From a virus, in the IMG/VR virus record IMGVR_UViG_3300033997_000050, positions 1-63,047 of that record: a DNA stretch of 63,047 nucleotides; one strand, given 5' to 3'. Below are positions 17,710 through 27,534 of this stretch, in pieces. Position numbers and translations under genes: made by a program. The first letter of the stretch is position 1; every line of letters begins with the position of its first letter. Below the pieces are notes generated by a model that saw only the letters and a program-made list of their open reading frames with translations, was not told where the DNA came from and ran no database searches.

Positions 17710-18245
17710 GCAATAAATTCCCTGACCGTCCGGTGCCGAAGCGCCTGGATATCCTGATGCACCTGCAAGCCCTGCTCGAAGGCGTGTCCGAAGAAAACGG
17801 TGACGCATACACACTGGCCGGCAAGGTGTACCGCAACCGCACCCTGATCGGCGCCGACGTGAATGAGAAGCCGGCGCTACCGGCCGTCACCATCCTTGAA
17901 GCGCCGCGAGCCGGCATCAACACGTTCGCCGGAACCGAGCGTGAAGCGCGCAAGGATCAGTGGACGATCCTCGTGCAAGGCATGGTCGAAGACAATCGAC
18001 GAGACGAGAATGGATCGGACGACATCTACTATCTCTGTCAGGACGTTGAGCGTCGATTGCACCGCATGCTGGCAGAGAAACGGGGTAGGCCGCTCTACCC
18101 GGAGCACCACTTGCTCGGTGGTAGAATCACCTCCGTTGAAATCGTCGCGCCTATCATCCGCCCACCCGAGGCTGGCGTTGCGAATAATGCGTTCTTTTAT
18201 ATCGCGATTTACTTCGGTGTCGCGGTAAAAGAGATCGGCGAGTAA
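17706..18245 (+). CDS. Tail terminator (U-like)
   Basis: A 179-residue protein in the position of lambda gpU, which caps the growing tail tube. It begins RPVPKRLDILMHLQALLEGV and continues with a beta-rich core containing ARKDQWTILVQGMVED and DVERRLHRMLAEKRG, similar to tail completion proteins. It overlaps the Z-like gene by 4 bases. Function is inferred from synteny and fold-like pattern. Confidence 0.75.
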   Translation: MSNKFPDRPVPKRLDILMHLQALLEGVSEENGDAYTLAGKVYRNRTLIGADVNEKPALPAVTILEAPRAGINTFAGTEREARKDQWTILVQGMVEDNRRDENGSDDIYYLCQDVERRLHRMLAEKRGRPLYPEHHLLGGRITSVEIVAPIIRPPEAGVANNAFFYIAIYFGVAVKEIGE

Positions 18246-18297
18246 TCGGGACCGCTCGCAACACTTTTTATCACCCTTTCTTTTTGGAGAAAACACC

Positions 18298-19140
18298 ATG
18301 GCAGGCCCAGGCAAAAATTACACCATCGGCAAAGGTCGCTTGTACTTTGCTCTGTTCGCGCCCGGTTCCAAGACCAGCGTGATCGGCGAACGCTATCTCG
18401 GTAACTCGCCCGAACTGACGATCACCCGCGAGCAGGAGACGCTGGACCACATCGACGCCGATGAAGGTCTCAACATCAAGGACGAATCCATCGTCATCAG
18501 CAACTCGCTGGGCGGCAGCTTCTCGACCGATAACATCGACCCGGAAAACCTGGCGATGTGGTTCGGTGGCCCGCTGGCCCGCTCCGCGCTGCTGGCCGCT
18601 GCCGGCGTCGTCGACAAGGACTTCGTGGCGACTCGTGGTCGCAGCTTCCAGATCGGCTCCACTCCCGAACACCCGAGCGGCGCCCGCAAGATCAACAACG
18701 TGAAGGTTGCCATCGTCACGCCTGGCGCCACGCCGCAGGATCCGCCAGTCGTCACCGACCTGCCGGAACTGGAAGGCAACGTCGAGATCGACCTGGAGCG
18801 CGGTCGCCTCTACATCGAGCCGGACGCACCGGACATCGACGACGCCGACGTGCTGCGCGTGACCTACGACCAGGAAGCCACGACCCGCACCGTTGTCATC
18901 GGCCGTGGCGATCAGCTTCGCGGCTCGCTGCGCTTCGAGTCGACCAACCCGGTCGGCACGCGCAACGACTACTTCTGGCCGTATGTCTCGATCACCGCGA
19001 ACGGCGACTACGCACTGAAGGGTGACGAATGGCAGGTGATGTCGTTCAACTTCGAAGTGCTGAAGCTGGACAACACGACCGAGCGCGTCTACATCGACGC
19101 ATACCCGGCCGACGCCACCCCGGCCGTCACCACCCCGTAA
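18298..19140 (+). CDS. Major tail tube protein
   Basis: A 280-residue protein that should form the tail tube. It has a beta-rich core with YTIGKGRLYFALF, GNSPELTITREQETLDHIDA and a late KGDEWQVMSFNFEVLKL, typical of siphophage tube proteins. A strong ribosome site (TTGGAGAAA) precedes the start after a 52-base gap. It lies between the tail terminator and the tail chaperones, the place of lambda gpV. Confidence 0.9.
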   Translation: MAGPGKNYTIGKGRLYFALFAPGSKTSVIGERYLGNSPELTITREQETLDHIDADEGLNIKDESIVISNSLGGSFSTDNIDPENLAMWFGGPLARSALLAAAGVVDKDFVATRGRSFQIGSTPEHPSGARKINNVKVAIVTPGATPQDPPVVTDLPELEGNVEIDLERGRLYIEPDAPDIDDADVLRVTYDQEATTRTVVIGRGDQLRGSLRFESTNPVGTRNDYFWPYVSITANGDYALKGDEWQVMSFNFEVLKLDNTTERVYIDAYPADATPAVTTP

Positions 19141-19155
19141 CAGGAGCGCCCCGAA

Positions 19156-19584
19156 ATGTCACTCGCACATATTCAGATCCCACGCGAAGAAGTGATGTTT
19201 CGGGGCGAGCCGCTGTCTTTTCGCGGCTTGTCCCTGAACGACTTTTCGACCCTCATGCGCGGCCACCTGGCCGACCTCAACAAGCTGTTCGACCTGTACG
19301 ACAACGAAGAGACCCGCGAGACCGCCATTGCGCAGTCGGCGAAGTTCGCGATCACCATCGTGCAGGAGACGCCGGCAATGGTCGCCCAACTGATCGTGCT
19401 CGCATCCGACTCGCCGCAGGAAGAGATCGAGATCGCGCAGCAGTTCCCGCTGCCGCTGCAAGTTGAATGCGTCCGTACCATCATCAACCTCACCTTCGAG
19501 GAAGCGGGCGGCGCAAAAAAGTTCCTCGACAGTCTGATGGCGATGGTAACGAGTCTTCGTCCAAAAGCGGCGAGCGAGGGCTAG
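19156..19584 (+). CDS. Tail assembly chaperone (G-like)
   Basis: A 142-residue acidic, helical protein in the position of lambda gpG, which binds the tape measure before tube assembly. It contains LSFRGLSLNDFSTLMRGHLA and repeated IAQ-rich helices. A slippery heptamer near its 3' end allows part of the product to be extended into the -1 frame. Confidence 0.85.
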   Translation: MSLAHIQIPREEVMFRGEPLSFRGLSLNDFSTLMRGHLADLNKLFDLYDNEETRETAIAQSAKFAITIVQETPAMVAQLIVLASDSPQEEIEIAQQFPLPLQVECVRTIINLTFEEAGGAKKFLDSLMAMVTSLRPKAASEG

Positions 19585-19844
19585 AGCACCTGACGAAAGC
19601 AGAGCGATTCCATAGGTCGCTCCGCTCTCATGCAAGCTTGCTGATCTCCGAAGGTCACACGCATGCGAACATCTACCCGCTGTCGAAACTATGGCTGGAA
19701 GTTGAATTAGCCCGCGAACGAATCAACTCCAAAATAGCAACCGAAGCGTCCTTGATCCATACGGCCATCGTTGCAGTTCTATCGCTCGATGGTAAGGGCG
19801 TAAAGAACTTTAACGATCAAATGCGAAAGCTGACCGATGGCTGA
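19156..19844 (+). CDS. Tail assembly chaperone fusion (GT-like, -1 frameshift)
   Basis: Ribosomes that slip by -1 at A AAA AAG (19515-19521) read 122 codons of the G-like gene and then 107 codons of the overlapping frame, giving 229 residues. The added part opens VPRQSDGDGNESSSKSGERG and continues with a helical T domain (FHRSLRSHASLLIS, LSKLWLEVELARERINSKIA). The stop at 19844 overlaps the tape measure start. The layout matches lambda G/GT. The T region alone has no good start, which supports frameshifting. Confidence 0.85.
19515..19521 (+). other. Programmed -1 frameshift slippery site
   Basis: The heptamer AAAAAAG is in the canonical X-XXY-YYZ phase of the G-like frame (GCA AAA AAG). It lies 60 bases before the G-like stop and leads exactly into the open T frame. 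Confidence 0.85.
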
Positions 19845-22800
19845 CCACCAAGACGTAGAACTCCGAATCAGGGCCACGAACTATTCCAAGCAGACCACCG
19901 ACAAAGTGGTCGACGCCCTGAAGGAAATGACCAAGGCCCAGGACGCGCAGATCGAGAGTGCCAAGAAAGGCACCACGAATGTTGCGGCCCTGGAAGCCTC
20001 CTACAAGAAACTCGAAGACGCGGCGAAGGCGCTGCTCTCGCAGCAATCCCTCACGAAGTTGTACGAGGCGCAGTCGAAGACCCTGGCCGAATTGAAGGCG
20101 AAGGTCGACGCGGCTCGCGCTGCACAGAAAGCCTATTCCGATTCCCTGCCGGCCGGCGCCGACCGCACGAAGAAACAGCAGGACGAACTGAACAAGCTCG
20201 GCCGCGCGCTCGCCAACACCGAGAAGCAGTACCTCCGCGCCGAGGATCGCGTGGGCAAGACCGCGCAGCGCATGGGCGAGTTCGGCATCACCGCCGCCAA
20301 TCTGGCCGCGTCGCAGCAGAAGATCCGCGAAGCCGTCACGCAGGCCAACGCCGCACTGGAACGCCAGGAGCGCGCGATCAACTCGACCGACGCCGATGCA
20401 GCGCGCCGTGCAGCCGCAGCCGCCGCAATTGCGCAGCGCGAGTTGCAGATCAAGGTCGACAATCAATTCGCGCAGGCCGAGCGCGACCTGGCCCGGCAAC
20501 TGAAGGCCACCGCAGACGCGCAGCGAGACGCCGCCCTGGCCGCGAACATCGCACAGCGCGAGCGCCAGGTCGAGGTCGACGTGATCTTCGCCAACGCGGA
20601 GCGCAAGGCCACCGAAGAGATCAACAAGAAGAACGCCGCGCTGCGCGCACAGCAGCTTGCCCTGCGCGCCGCCGCCGACCAGGCTGAACGGATGATGCGC
20701 TCGTCGCTGGTGCAGGCTCGCGGCCGGACGCCAGTTCAGGCACCCGACCTGGCCGCGCAGATCCGCGACATCGCCAATCCGGCAGACGCCGCTGTGCGCT
20801 CCATCGCAGGCATCGACCGCGCCATCGTCGGTCTCGAAGGGCGGTTCCGTGGTCTGCGCGCACCTGTCCAGGACTACCGAGGTGCGCTGGAAGACGCCAG
20901 AAGGGCGCAGGCGGCGCTTTCAGCGGTCGCCGGCCAGGTGGATACCCTCCAGCGTCAAAAACAGGCTGTAGCGGCTGCTCGCATGGAATACAGCCAAGCG
21001 CGCCGCGCCGTGGCCGAACTGGTCGCGCAGATGCGTGCCGGGAACCAAGGCGACGACATCACGACCCGCCTGGCCCAGTCCCAGCGCACCATGCAGCAGG
21101 CGGCGCAGAACCTCGGCAATCTGACGACCCAGGCTCGCGCCACACGCGCCGCGCTGCAAGCGGCCGGCGTCGACACGCGCAACCTCGCGCAAGCCGAATC
21201 CGACCTGGTGGCCCAGGCCAACCGCGCAGCGCAAGCCCTGGACCGTCTCACGCAGGCCCACCGCCGCAACGGTGACGCCGGCAATCAGGCCGGCTCGCGG
21301 ATCTGGAACTGGTTCGGCGGCAGCAATGGTCGGACAACCCTGTCGTTCATGCAGCGTTTGCGCGGCGAAGTGCTCGCGCTCGGTGCCACCTTCGTCGGCC
21401 TGAACGCCTCGATCAATCTGGCCCAGTCCACGATCACGTCGTTCAAGGCGAACCAGGCGATCATGTCCCGCCTGCTAATCGCGAACGGCGGCGATGCGCG
21501 CCAGGCCGGTCTCGACTACGCATACCTGGAGCAGCAGGCCGACCGGATTGGCTTCGTGTTCCAGCGCATCGCGCCGGCATTCACCAAGTTCGCCATCGCC
21601 GCGCGCTCGGCCAACTTCAGCACGCAGGAAACCCGGTTCATCTTCGAGAACATCGCCGAGTCGGCGGTGAAGGCGCGCCTGTCGACGGAAGAACTGGAAG
21701 GCGTGTTCAAAGCGTTCGAGCAGATCCTTTCCAAAGGCACCGTGCAGGCTGAAGAATTGCGCGGCCAGTTGGGCGACCGCTTGCCTGGCGCATTCCAGAT
21801 CGCAGCCCGCGCTGCCGGTAAGACGGTCGAGGAATACACGAAGATGATGGAACTCGGTCAGGTCTCGGCCGACCAGGTGATCGGCATCGCACGCGAACTG
21901 GGAAAGACCTACGGCACCGTGTCCGAAGGCACGACGAACTTGCTCGCGGCCGAGGCGCGCTTCGAGAACGCCGCCAACCGCTTCCGCACGAAGACGGCCG
22001 AGGGCGGCTTCATCGAAGCGTACACCGAGTTTCTGACGAAGCTGACCGCGCTGCTCGACGGCGGCGAGGGCGACCGCCTGGCGAACACGCTGTCGGCCGG
22101 CTTCGCGGCAGTCATCGGCGTCATCACAACCGTGGCCGAGAACATCGACACGCTGAAGTTCGCGGTGGGCGCGCTGATCGGCATCGGCCTGGTCAAATGG
22201 CTCATCAGCTTGCCGCTGCTGTTCCGCGCTGTCGCTGCCGAGGTCGCGTTGGCGAACGGCGCCATGGTCACGTTCAACGGTCTGCTCGCGAGCCAAGCTG
22301 CGGCTGCGCGCTTGTCGCTGGCTCTCGGCGCCACCGGCCTGACCGGCGTAGTCGCACGACTGACTCTCGCGTTCACCGCTGCCGGCACCGCACTGAGCGC
22401 GCTGTACCGCCTGATCCCGGTGATCGGTCTCGCTATCGCGGCCTATCAAGGCACCTCGTTCGTCATGGACAAGCTGGACGACAAGTACCGCGACGAAGTG
22501 GTCAAGACCATGAAGGCCACGATGAAGGCGACGCAGGAAGCCGACGAGGCGCAACGCGCATACGCCCAGGCGCGCGGCACGAAAGAGGAAGCGGCGCTGA
22601 AGGAGAAGTACGAGCGGCAGCGCAACATCGCCGTGGCCGCAATCAAGGCCGAGGGTCGGGCTATCGAGAAGGCCCGCAAAGAGAACATCGACTTCGAGCC
22701 GCTGCGCGCGCAAGCCGCCGCGTCACTCAATTCTGCGGCACCTGTCGCCGCCACCGAAGATCCAGGCAACCGCCCCGAGGATCAACTGAAGCGGTTGCGC

Positions 22801-24576
22801 AAGGAACTGGAGAAGGAAGATGCGCGGTCGGCGAAGAACCTGCGCGCGCAACGCCTGAAGTCCGCGAAGGAAGAACTTGCCGACCGCCTGGCAATCGTCG
22901 ATGAGACCTTCCAGGTTCGGCGCGAGCAGGTCGAGCGCGAGATCAAGGATGCCGACAAGCTGCAAGAGGCGCTGAAGCTGATTAACGAATCGTCGCTGAA
23001 GGCCCAGGCTGCGGAACGGGCTAAGTTCAACAACGAGCAGGCCCGCAAAGGTCAGGAGTCGGCCAACACGCGCATCCGCATCGAAGAGTCCGTGGCCGAG
23101 CGTCTTGCGAAAATCCAGGAAGACCTGGCGAATCGGGAAGGCAAGGCCGACCCGACGATTCCGTACGAGCAGCGTCGCGCCGCAGCCGTGGGCGCCGTGC
23201 AGAAGGCGTACCGCGAACTGGAGAACGACATCGCCAAGTACGCCAAGGCGAACCCGAAACAGGCCGCAGCCGATCTCGCGCGCACCGCGGAACTGCGCAA
23301 GCAGAACGAACTCCTGGCCGGACAGAACAGCGACCGCAAGGAAGCCGAGCGCCTGGCAAAGCAGTTCGAGGACACGCAGACGATCCTGACGACGCAGATC
23401 CAGGAAATCAACGCCCTCTATGAAGCCGGCCGGATCTCGGCAACCGAACAGCAGGCGCGCACCAACGCGGCAATCGCCGAACTCGGGCCAGGTGTCGCCG
23501 CTGCCGGCGAGGCCGCGCTTCAGTTCGCCGAGCGCTTCCGCAGCATCATGGACCCGGTTGCATTCCAGTCGCTCGTGTCCAGCATCCGAACCGGCCTGGC
23601 AACCGCGAACACGGAAGCGCTGACTGCCGCGAATAACGTGAACGCACAGCAGGCCAGGTTGAACACGCTGCTCGACGAGCAGAAAAACAAACTGGACGAG
23701 ATCAAGAACCAGCGCTCTCTCGGTATGATTACGTCGGAGCAGGAAGCGTCGCGCACGAACGCCGTTACCGAGGAATACAGGCAGTCGATCATTGCGACCA
23801 TCGACGAACTGCAACGCCTGCTCGACATCACTCAGCAAGTTGGCGGCATGAGCGAAGAGTCGTATCGCAAGGCTACCGCAGCAGCGGGTCAGTTGAAAAC
23901 CGAGACCGCGAACAACATCGGCAAAGCGAACGAACTGCAAACCACCCTGGTCAATTCTGTTGCGACCAACGGTGTAAGCGCGTTCGAATCCCTGGCGACC
24001 AGCATCGCTGAAGTGGCGACTGGCGCGCAAAGCATCAGCGAGGGTTTCCGCAGCGCCCTGGCTTCCGTCGGTCTGTTCTTCGCGAAGCTGCTGCAAGACA
24101 TCGCGACGGCAATCCTCCGTCAGTTGATCCTCAATACGCTCGTCAAATCACTGGGCGCGGCAAGCGGCATCGGCGGCGCGGCGGTATCTGCCGGTGGCGC
24201 ATCCGTTGGCGGCACTTTGTTCCACGGCGGCGGCGTGGTCGGTAAAGGTCGCGGACTGGTGCGCAACGTGCCGGTAGAAGCGTTCGCGAATGCGCAGCGA
24301 TATCACACTGGCGGCTTGGCCGGGTTCCGTCCGAACGAGGTGCCGGCAATCCTGGAGAAGAACGAGGAAGTGCTGACCCGCGACGACCCGCGCCATGTCC
24401 TGAACGGCGGCAAGTCGGCCGGTGCTGCTGGCGGTGTCGACGGCGGCACGCGCGTCGTCGTGGTCGATGACCGTCAGTCGGTGCCTGAAGCGATGAATAG
24501 CTCGTCGGGTGAGCGCGTTATCATGGCGCACATCAAGAACAACCTGCCGACCATCAAGTCGCTTTTGAGATCCTAA
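19837..24576 (+). CDS. Tape measure protein
   Basis: A 1,579-residue protein that sets tail length. At about 3 residues per 4.5 angstrom of helix it predicts a tail of roughly 230 nm. Residues 1-490 are long coiled coil rich in Ala, Gln and Arg. About 505-690 is the conserved tape-measure N domain (LNASINLAQS, then GTVQAEELRGQLGDRLPGAFQIAARAAG). About 770-860 has hydrophobic segments (ALIGIGLVKWLISLPLLF, then PVIGLAIAAYQG) that could enter the inner membrane. More coiled coil and a Gly-rich end with NEVPAILEKNEEVLTRDDPR follow. The start overlaps the GT stop. Confidence 0.97.
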   Translation: MADHQDVELRIRATNYSKQTTDKVVDALKEMTKAQDAQIESAKKGTTNVAALEASYKKLEDAAKALLSQQSLTKLYEAQSKTLAELKAKVDAARAAQKAYSDSLPAGADRTKKQQDELNKLGRALANTEKQYLRAEDRVGKTAQRMGEFGITAANLAASQQKIREAVTQANAALERQERAINSTDADAARRAAAAAAIAQRELQIKVDNQFAQAERDLARQLKATADAQRDAALAANIAQRERQVEVDVIFANAERKATEEINKKNAALRAQQLALRAAADQAERMMRSSLVQARGRTPVQAPDLAAQIRDIANPADAAVRSIAGIDRAIVGLEGRFRGLRAPVQDYRGALEDARRAQAALSAVAGQVDTLQRQKQAVAAARMEYSQARRAVAELVAQMRAGNQGDDITTRLAQSQRTMQQAAQNLGNLTTQARATRAALQAAGVDTRNLAQAESDLVAQANRAAQALDRLTQAHRRNGDAGNQAGSRIWNWFGGSNGRTTLSFMQRLRGEVLALGATFVGLNASINLAQSTITSFKANQAIMSRLLIANGGDARQAGLDYAYLEQQADRIGFVFQRIAPAFTKFAIAARSANFSTQETRFIFENIAESAVKARLSTEELEGVFKAFEQILSKGTVQAEELRGQLGDRLPGAFQIAARAAGKTVEEYTKMMELGQVSADQVIGIARELGKTYGTVSEGTTNLLAAEARFENAANRFRTKTAEGGFIEAYTEFLTKLTALLDGGEGDRLANTLSAGFAAVIGVITTVAENIDTLKFAVGALIGIGLVKWLISLPLLFRAVAAEVALANGAMVTFNGLLASQAAAARLSLALGATGLTGVVARLTLAFTAAGTALSALYRLIPVIGLAIAAYQGTSFVMDKLDDKYRDEVVKTMKATMKATQEADEAQRAYAQARGTKEEAALKEKYERQRNIAVAAIKAEGRAIEKARKENIDFEPLRAQAAASLNSAAPVAATEDPGNRPEDQLKRLRKELEKEDARSAKNLRAQRLKSAKEELADRLAIVDETFQVRREQVEREIKDADKLQEALKLINESSLKAQAAERAKFNNEQARKGQESANTRIRIEESVAERLAKIQEDLANREGKADPTIPYEQRRAAAVGAVQKAYRELENDIAKYAKANPKQAAADLARTAELRKQNELLAGQNSDRKEAERLAKQFEDTQTILTTQIQEINALYEAGRISATEQQARTNAAIAELGPGVAAAGEAALQFAERFRSIMDPVAFQSLVSSIRTGLATANTEALTAANNVNAQQARLNTLLDEQKNKLDEIKNQRSLGMITSEQEASRTNAVTEEYRQSIIATIDELQRLLDITQQVGGMSEESYRKATAAAGQLKTETANNIGKANELQTTLVNSVATNGVSAFESLATSIAEVATGAQSISEGFRSALASVGLFFAKLLQDIATAILRQLILNTLVKSLGAASGIGGAAVSAGGASVGGTLFHGGGVVGKGRGLVRNVPVEAFANAQRYHTGGLAGFRPNEVPAILEKNEEVLTRDDPRHVLNGGKSAGAAGGVDGGTRVVVVDDRQSVPEAMNSSSGERVIMAHIKNNLPTIKSLLRS

Positions 24577-24578
24577 CC

Positions 24579-26252
24579 ATGGCCCTGCGAAACCCTTATG
24601 ACTTCCCGCAAGATCCTGAAACCCATCCGCTCGGCGAAAGGATCGTATCGGTCGCCGACCCTCTCGAATCGGCGCCAGGGGCGCGCACGTTCTACCTCTC
24701 GCGCCGGTTCACGTTCCCCGAAGGCGACTACACATTCATCGTGGAAGCCGATGATGCGGCGACGGTCTGGATCGGAACCAGCCAACTGAACGCGCGCATC
24801 ATCGCGACGCCCACCCTGGCTGTACCGGCGCGCGCCGACGTGAATATCCCGGCCGGCGAATACCGGCTCGACGTGATCCTCCAGAACCTCACGCCAGGAC
24901 CAAGCCCGGCATACTTCACGATGGTCATCATGCGCGGCGAAGAGGTCTTCTACACGTCGGCAAAGGAAGCCTGGCTCCTGGACGACACGGCGATCAACGA
25001 CAACGATCTGCCGCCGTCGCAGGATATTCGATACACCATGCCGGTGTGGACGACCATGCCGAATTGGCTCAACGGAATCACGGAACGCCTGTCCTGGCAG
25101 ACCGACATTCTGGACAGCGAACGCGACGCCGAGCAGCGTCGCTCGGTGCGCCGCAATGCGCGCCGTTCGTTCGAGGCGTCGTTCCTGCGCGATGCTGCGG
25201 GCGGCGCGCGCATGGATGCGTTCCTGGTCGGCGTCGGTCCCGCGCCATTCCTCCTGCCGCTGTGGCACGAGCAGGTTCGCATGGTCGACGGCCTGGACAT
25301 GGAGGCCAGCGGCGTCACTTTCCCCGATGGCGAACTGCGGCTGCGTGAATTCCGCAAGGGCGATCTCGTCTTGGTGAACAACGGCGACCCGAACGACTGG
25401 GATCTGCTGGAGATCGGCGACGTGGATCAAGACCGCTTCTCGTGGAAGTCGCCGCCGCCGCGCGCCTGGCCGGTCGGCACGCGGATCTTCCCGCTGCGCG
25501 TGGCGCGCGTGGATAACGGCGACGCTCGCACCAGCGGCGTCACGGACACGGTGCGACGCGCAGAAGTGCGCTTCACCCTGGACGAGCCTTACGTGATCGA
25601 ACCATCCTGGGGCGGCACTGGCGGCGAGCCGATCTTCGGCTTCAACGTCGACCGCGCGACGACCCTGGACGTGGAATATTCGCGCAAGGCGTTCGTGATC
25701 GACAACACCTCGGGCAAGCCGACCACCACCGATCACGGCAAGCACACATCAGCCGTAGTGCAGACGCGCCTGAAGTTCTTCGGCCGGCCGCAGGCATTCC
25801 GGTTCCGCCAGTTCCTCCAAGCGGCGCGCGGCATGGCCCGCCACTTCTACGCGCCGACCTTCATGCAGGACATCTACCCGGTAGGCGACGTGATCGGCGG
25901 GACGAATGAACTGATCGTGCAGCCGCAAGGCTTCCGCCGCTCGATGCTCTCGCCGCAGCCGATTCGGTTGCAGATCGCGTTCCAATTCCGCGATGGCGCG
26001 CCCACTATCTACGCCGACATCGTGAACGTGCAGGAGGTCTACCAATCGCGCCGGCTGGTGGCCGAGGTGCTGACCCTGGCCGAGCCGCTGCCCGAGATTA
26101 CAATGACTGATCTGCGGCGGATCTCGTTCGTCTGCGAGACGCGGTTTGCGCAAGATTCGTTCGAGATCCATCACCCGACAAACGGCCAAGCCGTCATCGA
26201 CGTGGCATGCGTGCTGCGTCAGGCCACCAACCCAAGGACGATTCCAGCATGA
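24579..26252 (+). CDS. Distal tail protein with PA14-like N-terminus
   Basis: A 557-residue tail protein directly after the tape measure. Residues about 35-130 (YLSRRFTFPEGDYTFIVEAD, then AATVWIGTSQLN, then GEYRLDVILQN) resemble a PA14-type carbohydrate-binding sandwich. The second half has SH3-like strands (REFRKGDLVLVNNGD, VGTRIFPLRVARVD) also echoed in the downstream tail proteins, and a C-terminal DUF-type tail domain. It probably sits at the end of the tail tube. Specific function is inference from position. Confidence 0.75.
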   Translation: MALRNPYDFPQDPETHPLGERIVSVADPLESAPGARTFYLSRRFTFPEGDYTFIVEADDAATVWIGTSQLNARIIATPTLAVPARADVNIPAGEYRLDVILQNLTPGPSPAYFTMVIMRGEEVFYTSAKEAWLLDDTAINDNDLPPSQDIRYTMPVWTTMPNWLNGITERLSWQTDILDSERDAEQRRSVRRNARRSFEASFLRDAAGGARMDAFLVGVGPAPFLLPLWHEQVRMVDGLDMEASGVTFPDGELRLREFRKGDLVLVNNGDPNDWDLLEIGDVDQDRFSWKSPPPRAWPVGTRIFPLRVARVDNGDARTSGVTDTVRRAEVRFTLDEPYVIEPSWGGTGGEPIFGFNVDRATTLDVEYSRKAFVIDNTSGKPTTTDHGKHTSAVVQTRLKFFGRPQAFRFRQFLQAARGMARHFYAPTFMQDIYPVGDVIGGTNELIVQPQGFRRSMLSPQPIRLQIAFQFRDGAPTIYADIVNVQEVYQSRRLVAEVLTLAEPLPEITMTDLRRISFVCETRFAQDSFEIHHPTNGQAVIDVACVLRQATNPRTIPA

Positions 26253-27064
26253 GTTTCAACCAGGTCGAGATCAGCGACGATGAGGGTCGCCCGATTTTCC
26301 TCTACTCCTTCACTCTCGGCGCCGCCGTGTGGCGATACACCTCGTCGGACGCCGATGTGAACTATGGTGGATATCTCTGGCAAGCCGTGTCGATCTCCGA
26401 CAACGGCGTCAAGCAAACCGGCGACGCCAACACCGACACGCTGGAGATCACCGCGCCGTCGACCGTGGCGCCGGCCCAACTGTTCATCGGCACGCCGCCG
26501 TCCGCGCTCATCATCGTGCGGATCTTCTACTACCACGAGGCTGATAACCAGGCCGTGCTGGGCTACATGGGCGAACTGATGCAGGTGAACTTGCCGGAAC
26601 CCGGCCGCGCGGTGCTGACGTGCGATGCGATCAATGCGTCCATGCAGCGCGACGGCCTGCGCCTCTCGTGGCAACGCAATTGCCCGTATGCCCTGTACGA
26701 CCCGCACACCTGCCGCGCTGACAAAGAGCAGCATGCCATCGAAATGACGATCTACGACGTGCAGGCCAACATCGTCTTGCTCGACGGCGCCAGCCTGACG
26801 GACGGCGTGCTTGATGGTGGATTCCTGGAATGGGAGCACCCGTCGCGCGGCACCGAGTTCAGGGCAGTCGAGCGGCAGCTTGCCAATACCGTCGAAATGT
26901 TCGGCTTGGGCGATGGCTTATACTACGGCCTGAAGGTCAAGGCGTATCCCGGCTGCAAACGCACAACGGCCGACTGCGCATCCAAATTCAACAACCTGGT
27001 GAACTACGGCGGCATCCCTGATCTTCCAGGGAAATCACCGTTCGATGGTGATCCTGCTTTCTAA
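26249..27064 (+). CDS. Tail protein of DUF2163/BR0599 family
   Basis: A 271-residue tail protein. The C-terminus YPGCKRTTADC, then KFNNLVNYGGIPDLPG is the hallmark of the phage BR0599 domain. The N-terminal part (VWRYTSSDADVNYGGYLWQA) matches DUF2163. These proteins lie between the distal tail protein and the tail hub in many proteobacterial phages and gene transfer agents. ATG at 26249 overlaps the previous stop (ATGA) and is preferred over an upstream in-frame ATG. Confidence 0.87.
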   Translation: MSFNQVEISDDEGRPIFLYSFTLGAAVWRYTSSDADVNYGGYLWQAVSISDNGVKQTGDANTDTLEITAPSTVAPAQLFIGTPPSALIIVRIFYYHEADNQAVLGYMGELMQVNLPEPGRAVLTCDAINASMQRDGLRLSWQRNCPYALYDPHTCRADKEQHAIEMTIYDVQANIVLLDGASLTDGVLDGGFLEWEHPSRGTEFRAVERQLANTVEMFGLGDGLYYGLKVKAYPGCKRTTADCASKFNNLVNYGGIPDLPGKSPFDGDPAF

Positions 27065-27076
27065 AGGGGCGCGAAC

Positions 27077-27313
27077 GTGAATCTCTACTTCGCCATCGCA
27101 ATGATGGTCGTCTCGGCGCTGATCCAGTTGGCACTGGCGCCGAAACAGCAGGGCGCGCAACCTACCGCATTCGAGGACATCGACTTCCCGCAAGCAGACG
27201 AAGGCACACCGCAAGCCGTGGTGTTCGGCGACTGCTGGTCGGGCGACTGGATGGTCCTCGCGGTGGGCAACTATCGCGTCGAAGAAATCAAACAGAAAGG
27301 CGGTAAAAAATGA
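27077..27313 (+). CDS. Tail tip accessory with N-terminal membrane segment
   Basis: A 78-residue protein with a GTG start. Residues 3-20 (LYFAIAMMVVSALIQLAL) form one hydrophobic helix. The remainder (FPQADEGTPQAVVFGD, then VLAVGNYRVEEIKQKGGKK) matches the small N-terminal piece often found as the head of larger tail tip proteins, with a typical GGKK end. It is the first of three overlapping genes that together seem to build the tail tip. Confidence 0.75.
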   Translation: MNLYFAIAMMVVSALIQLALAPKQQGAQPTAFEDIDFPQADEGTPQAVVFGDCWSGDWMVLAVGNYRVEEIKQKGGKK

Positions 27314-27534
27314 CGACGTGCGGCATTCGCGTGTTTCGTCGACACCTGGCCGCTGCCGATATCTGCGCACGCGGTTCGCGCGTGTGGTTCGAGCAGTACA
27401 AGATCGACTACATGGATTATCTGAAGAACGGCGTGCCGGTCGAAATCATGGAGGCCACTGGCGATCACTTCGCGCTGCTGGTGTCCCGGCTCGCGCGCGA
27501 AGAGGCGGCGAAGAAAGAGGTGACGAATGGGTAG
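27310..27534 (+). CDS. Small tail tip protein
   Basis: A 74-residue protein with the pattern ICARGSRVWFEQYKIDYMDYL, then KNGVPVEIMEATGD, seen in a family of small phage proteins encoded immediately before the tail hub. The start overlaps the previous stop (ATGA), and the end overlaps the hub start by 8 bases. Role: probably a tail tip chaperone or structural piece, by position. Confidence 0.78.
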   Translation: MTTCGIRVFRRHLAAADICARGSRVWFEQYKIDYMDYLKNGVPVEIMEATGDHFALLVSRLAREEAAKKEVTNG

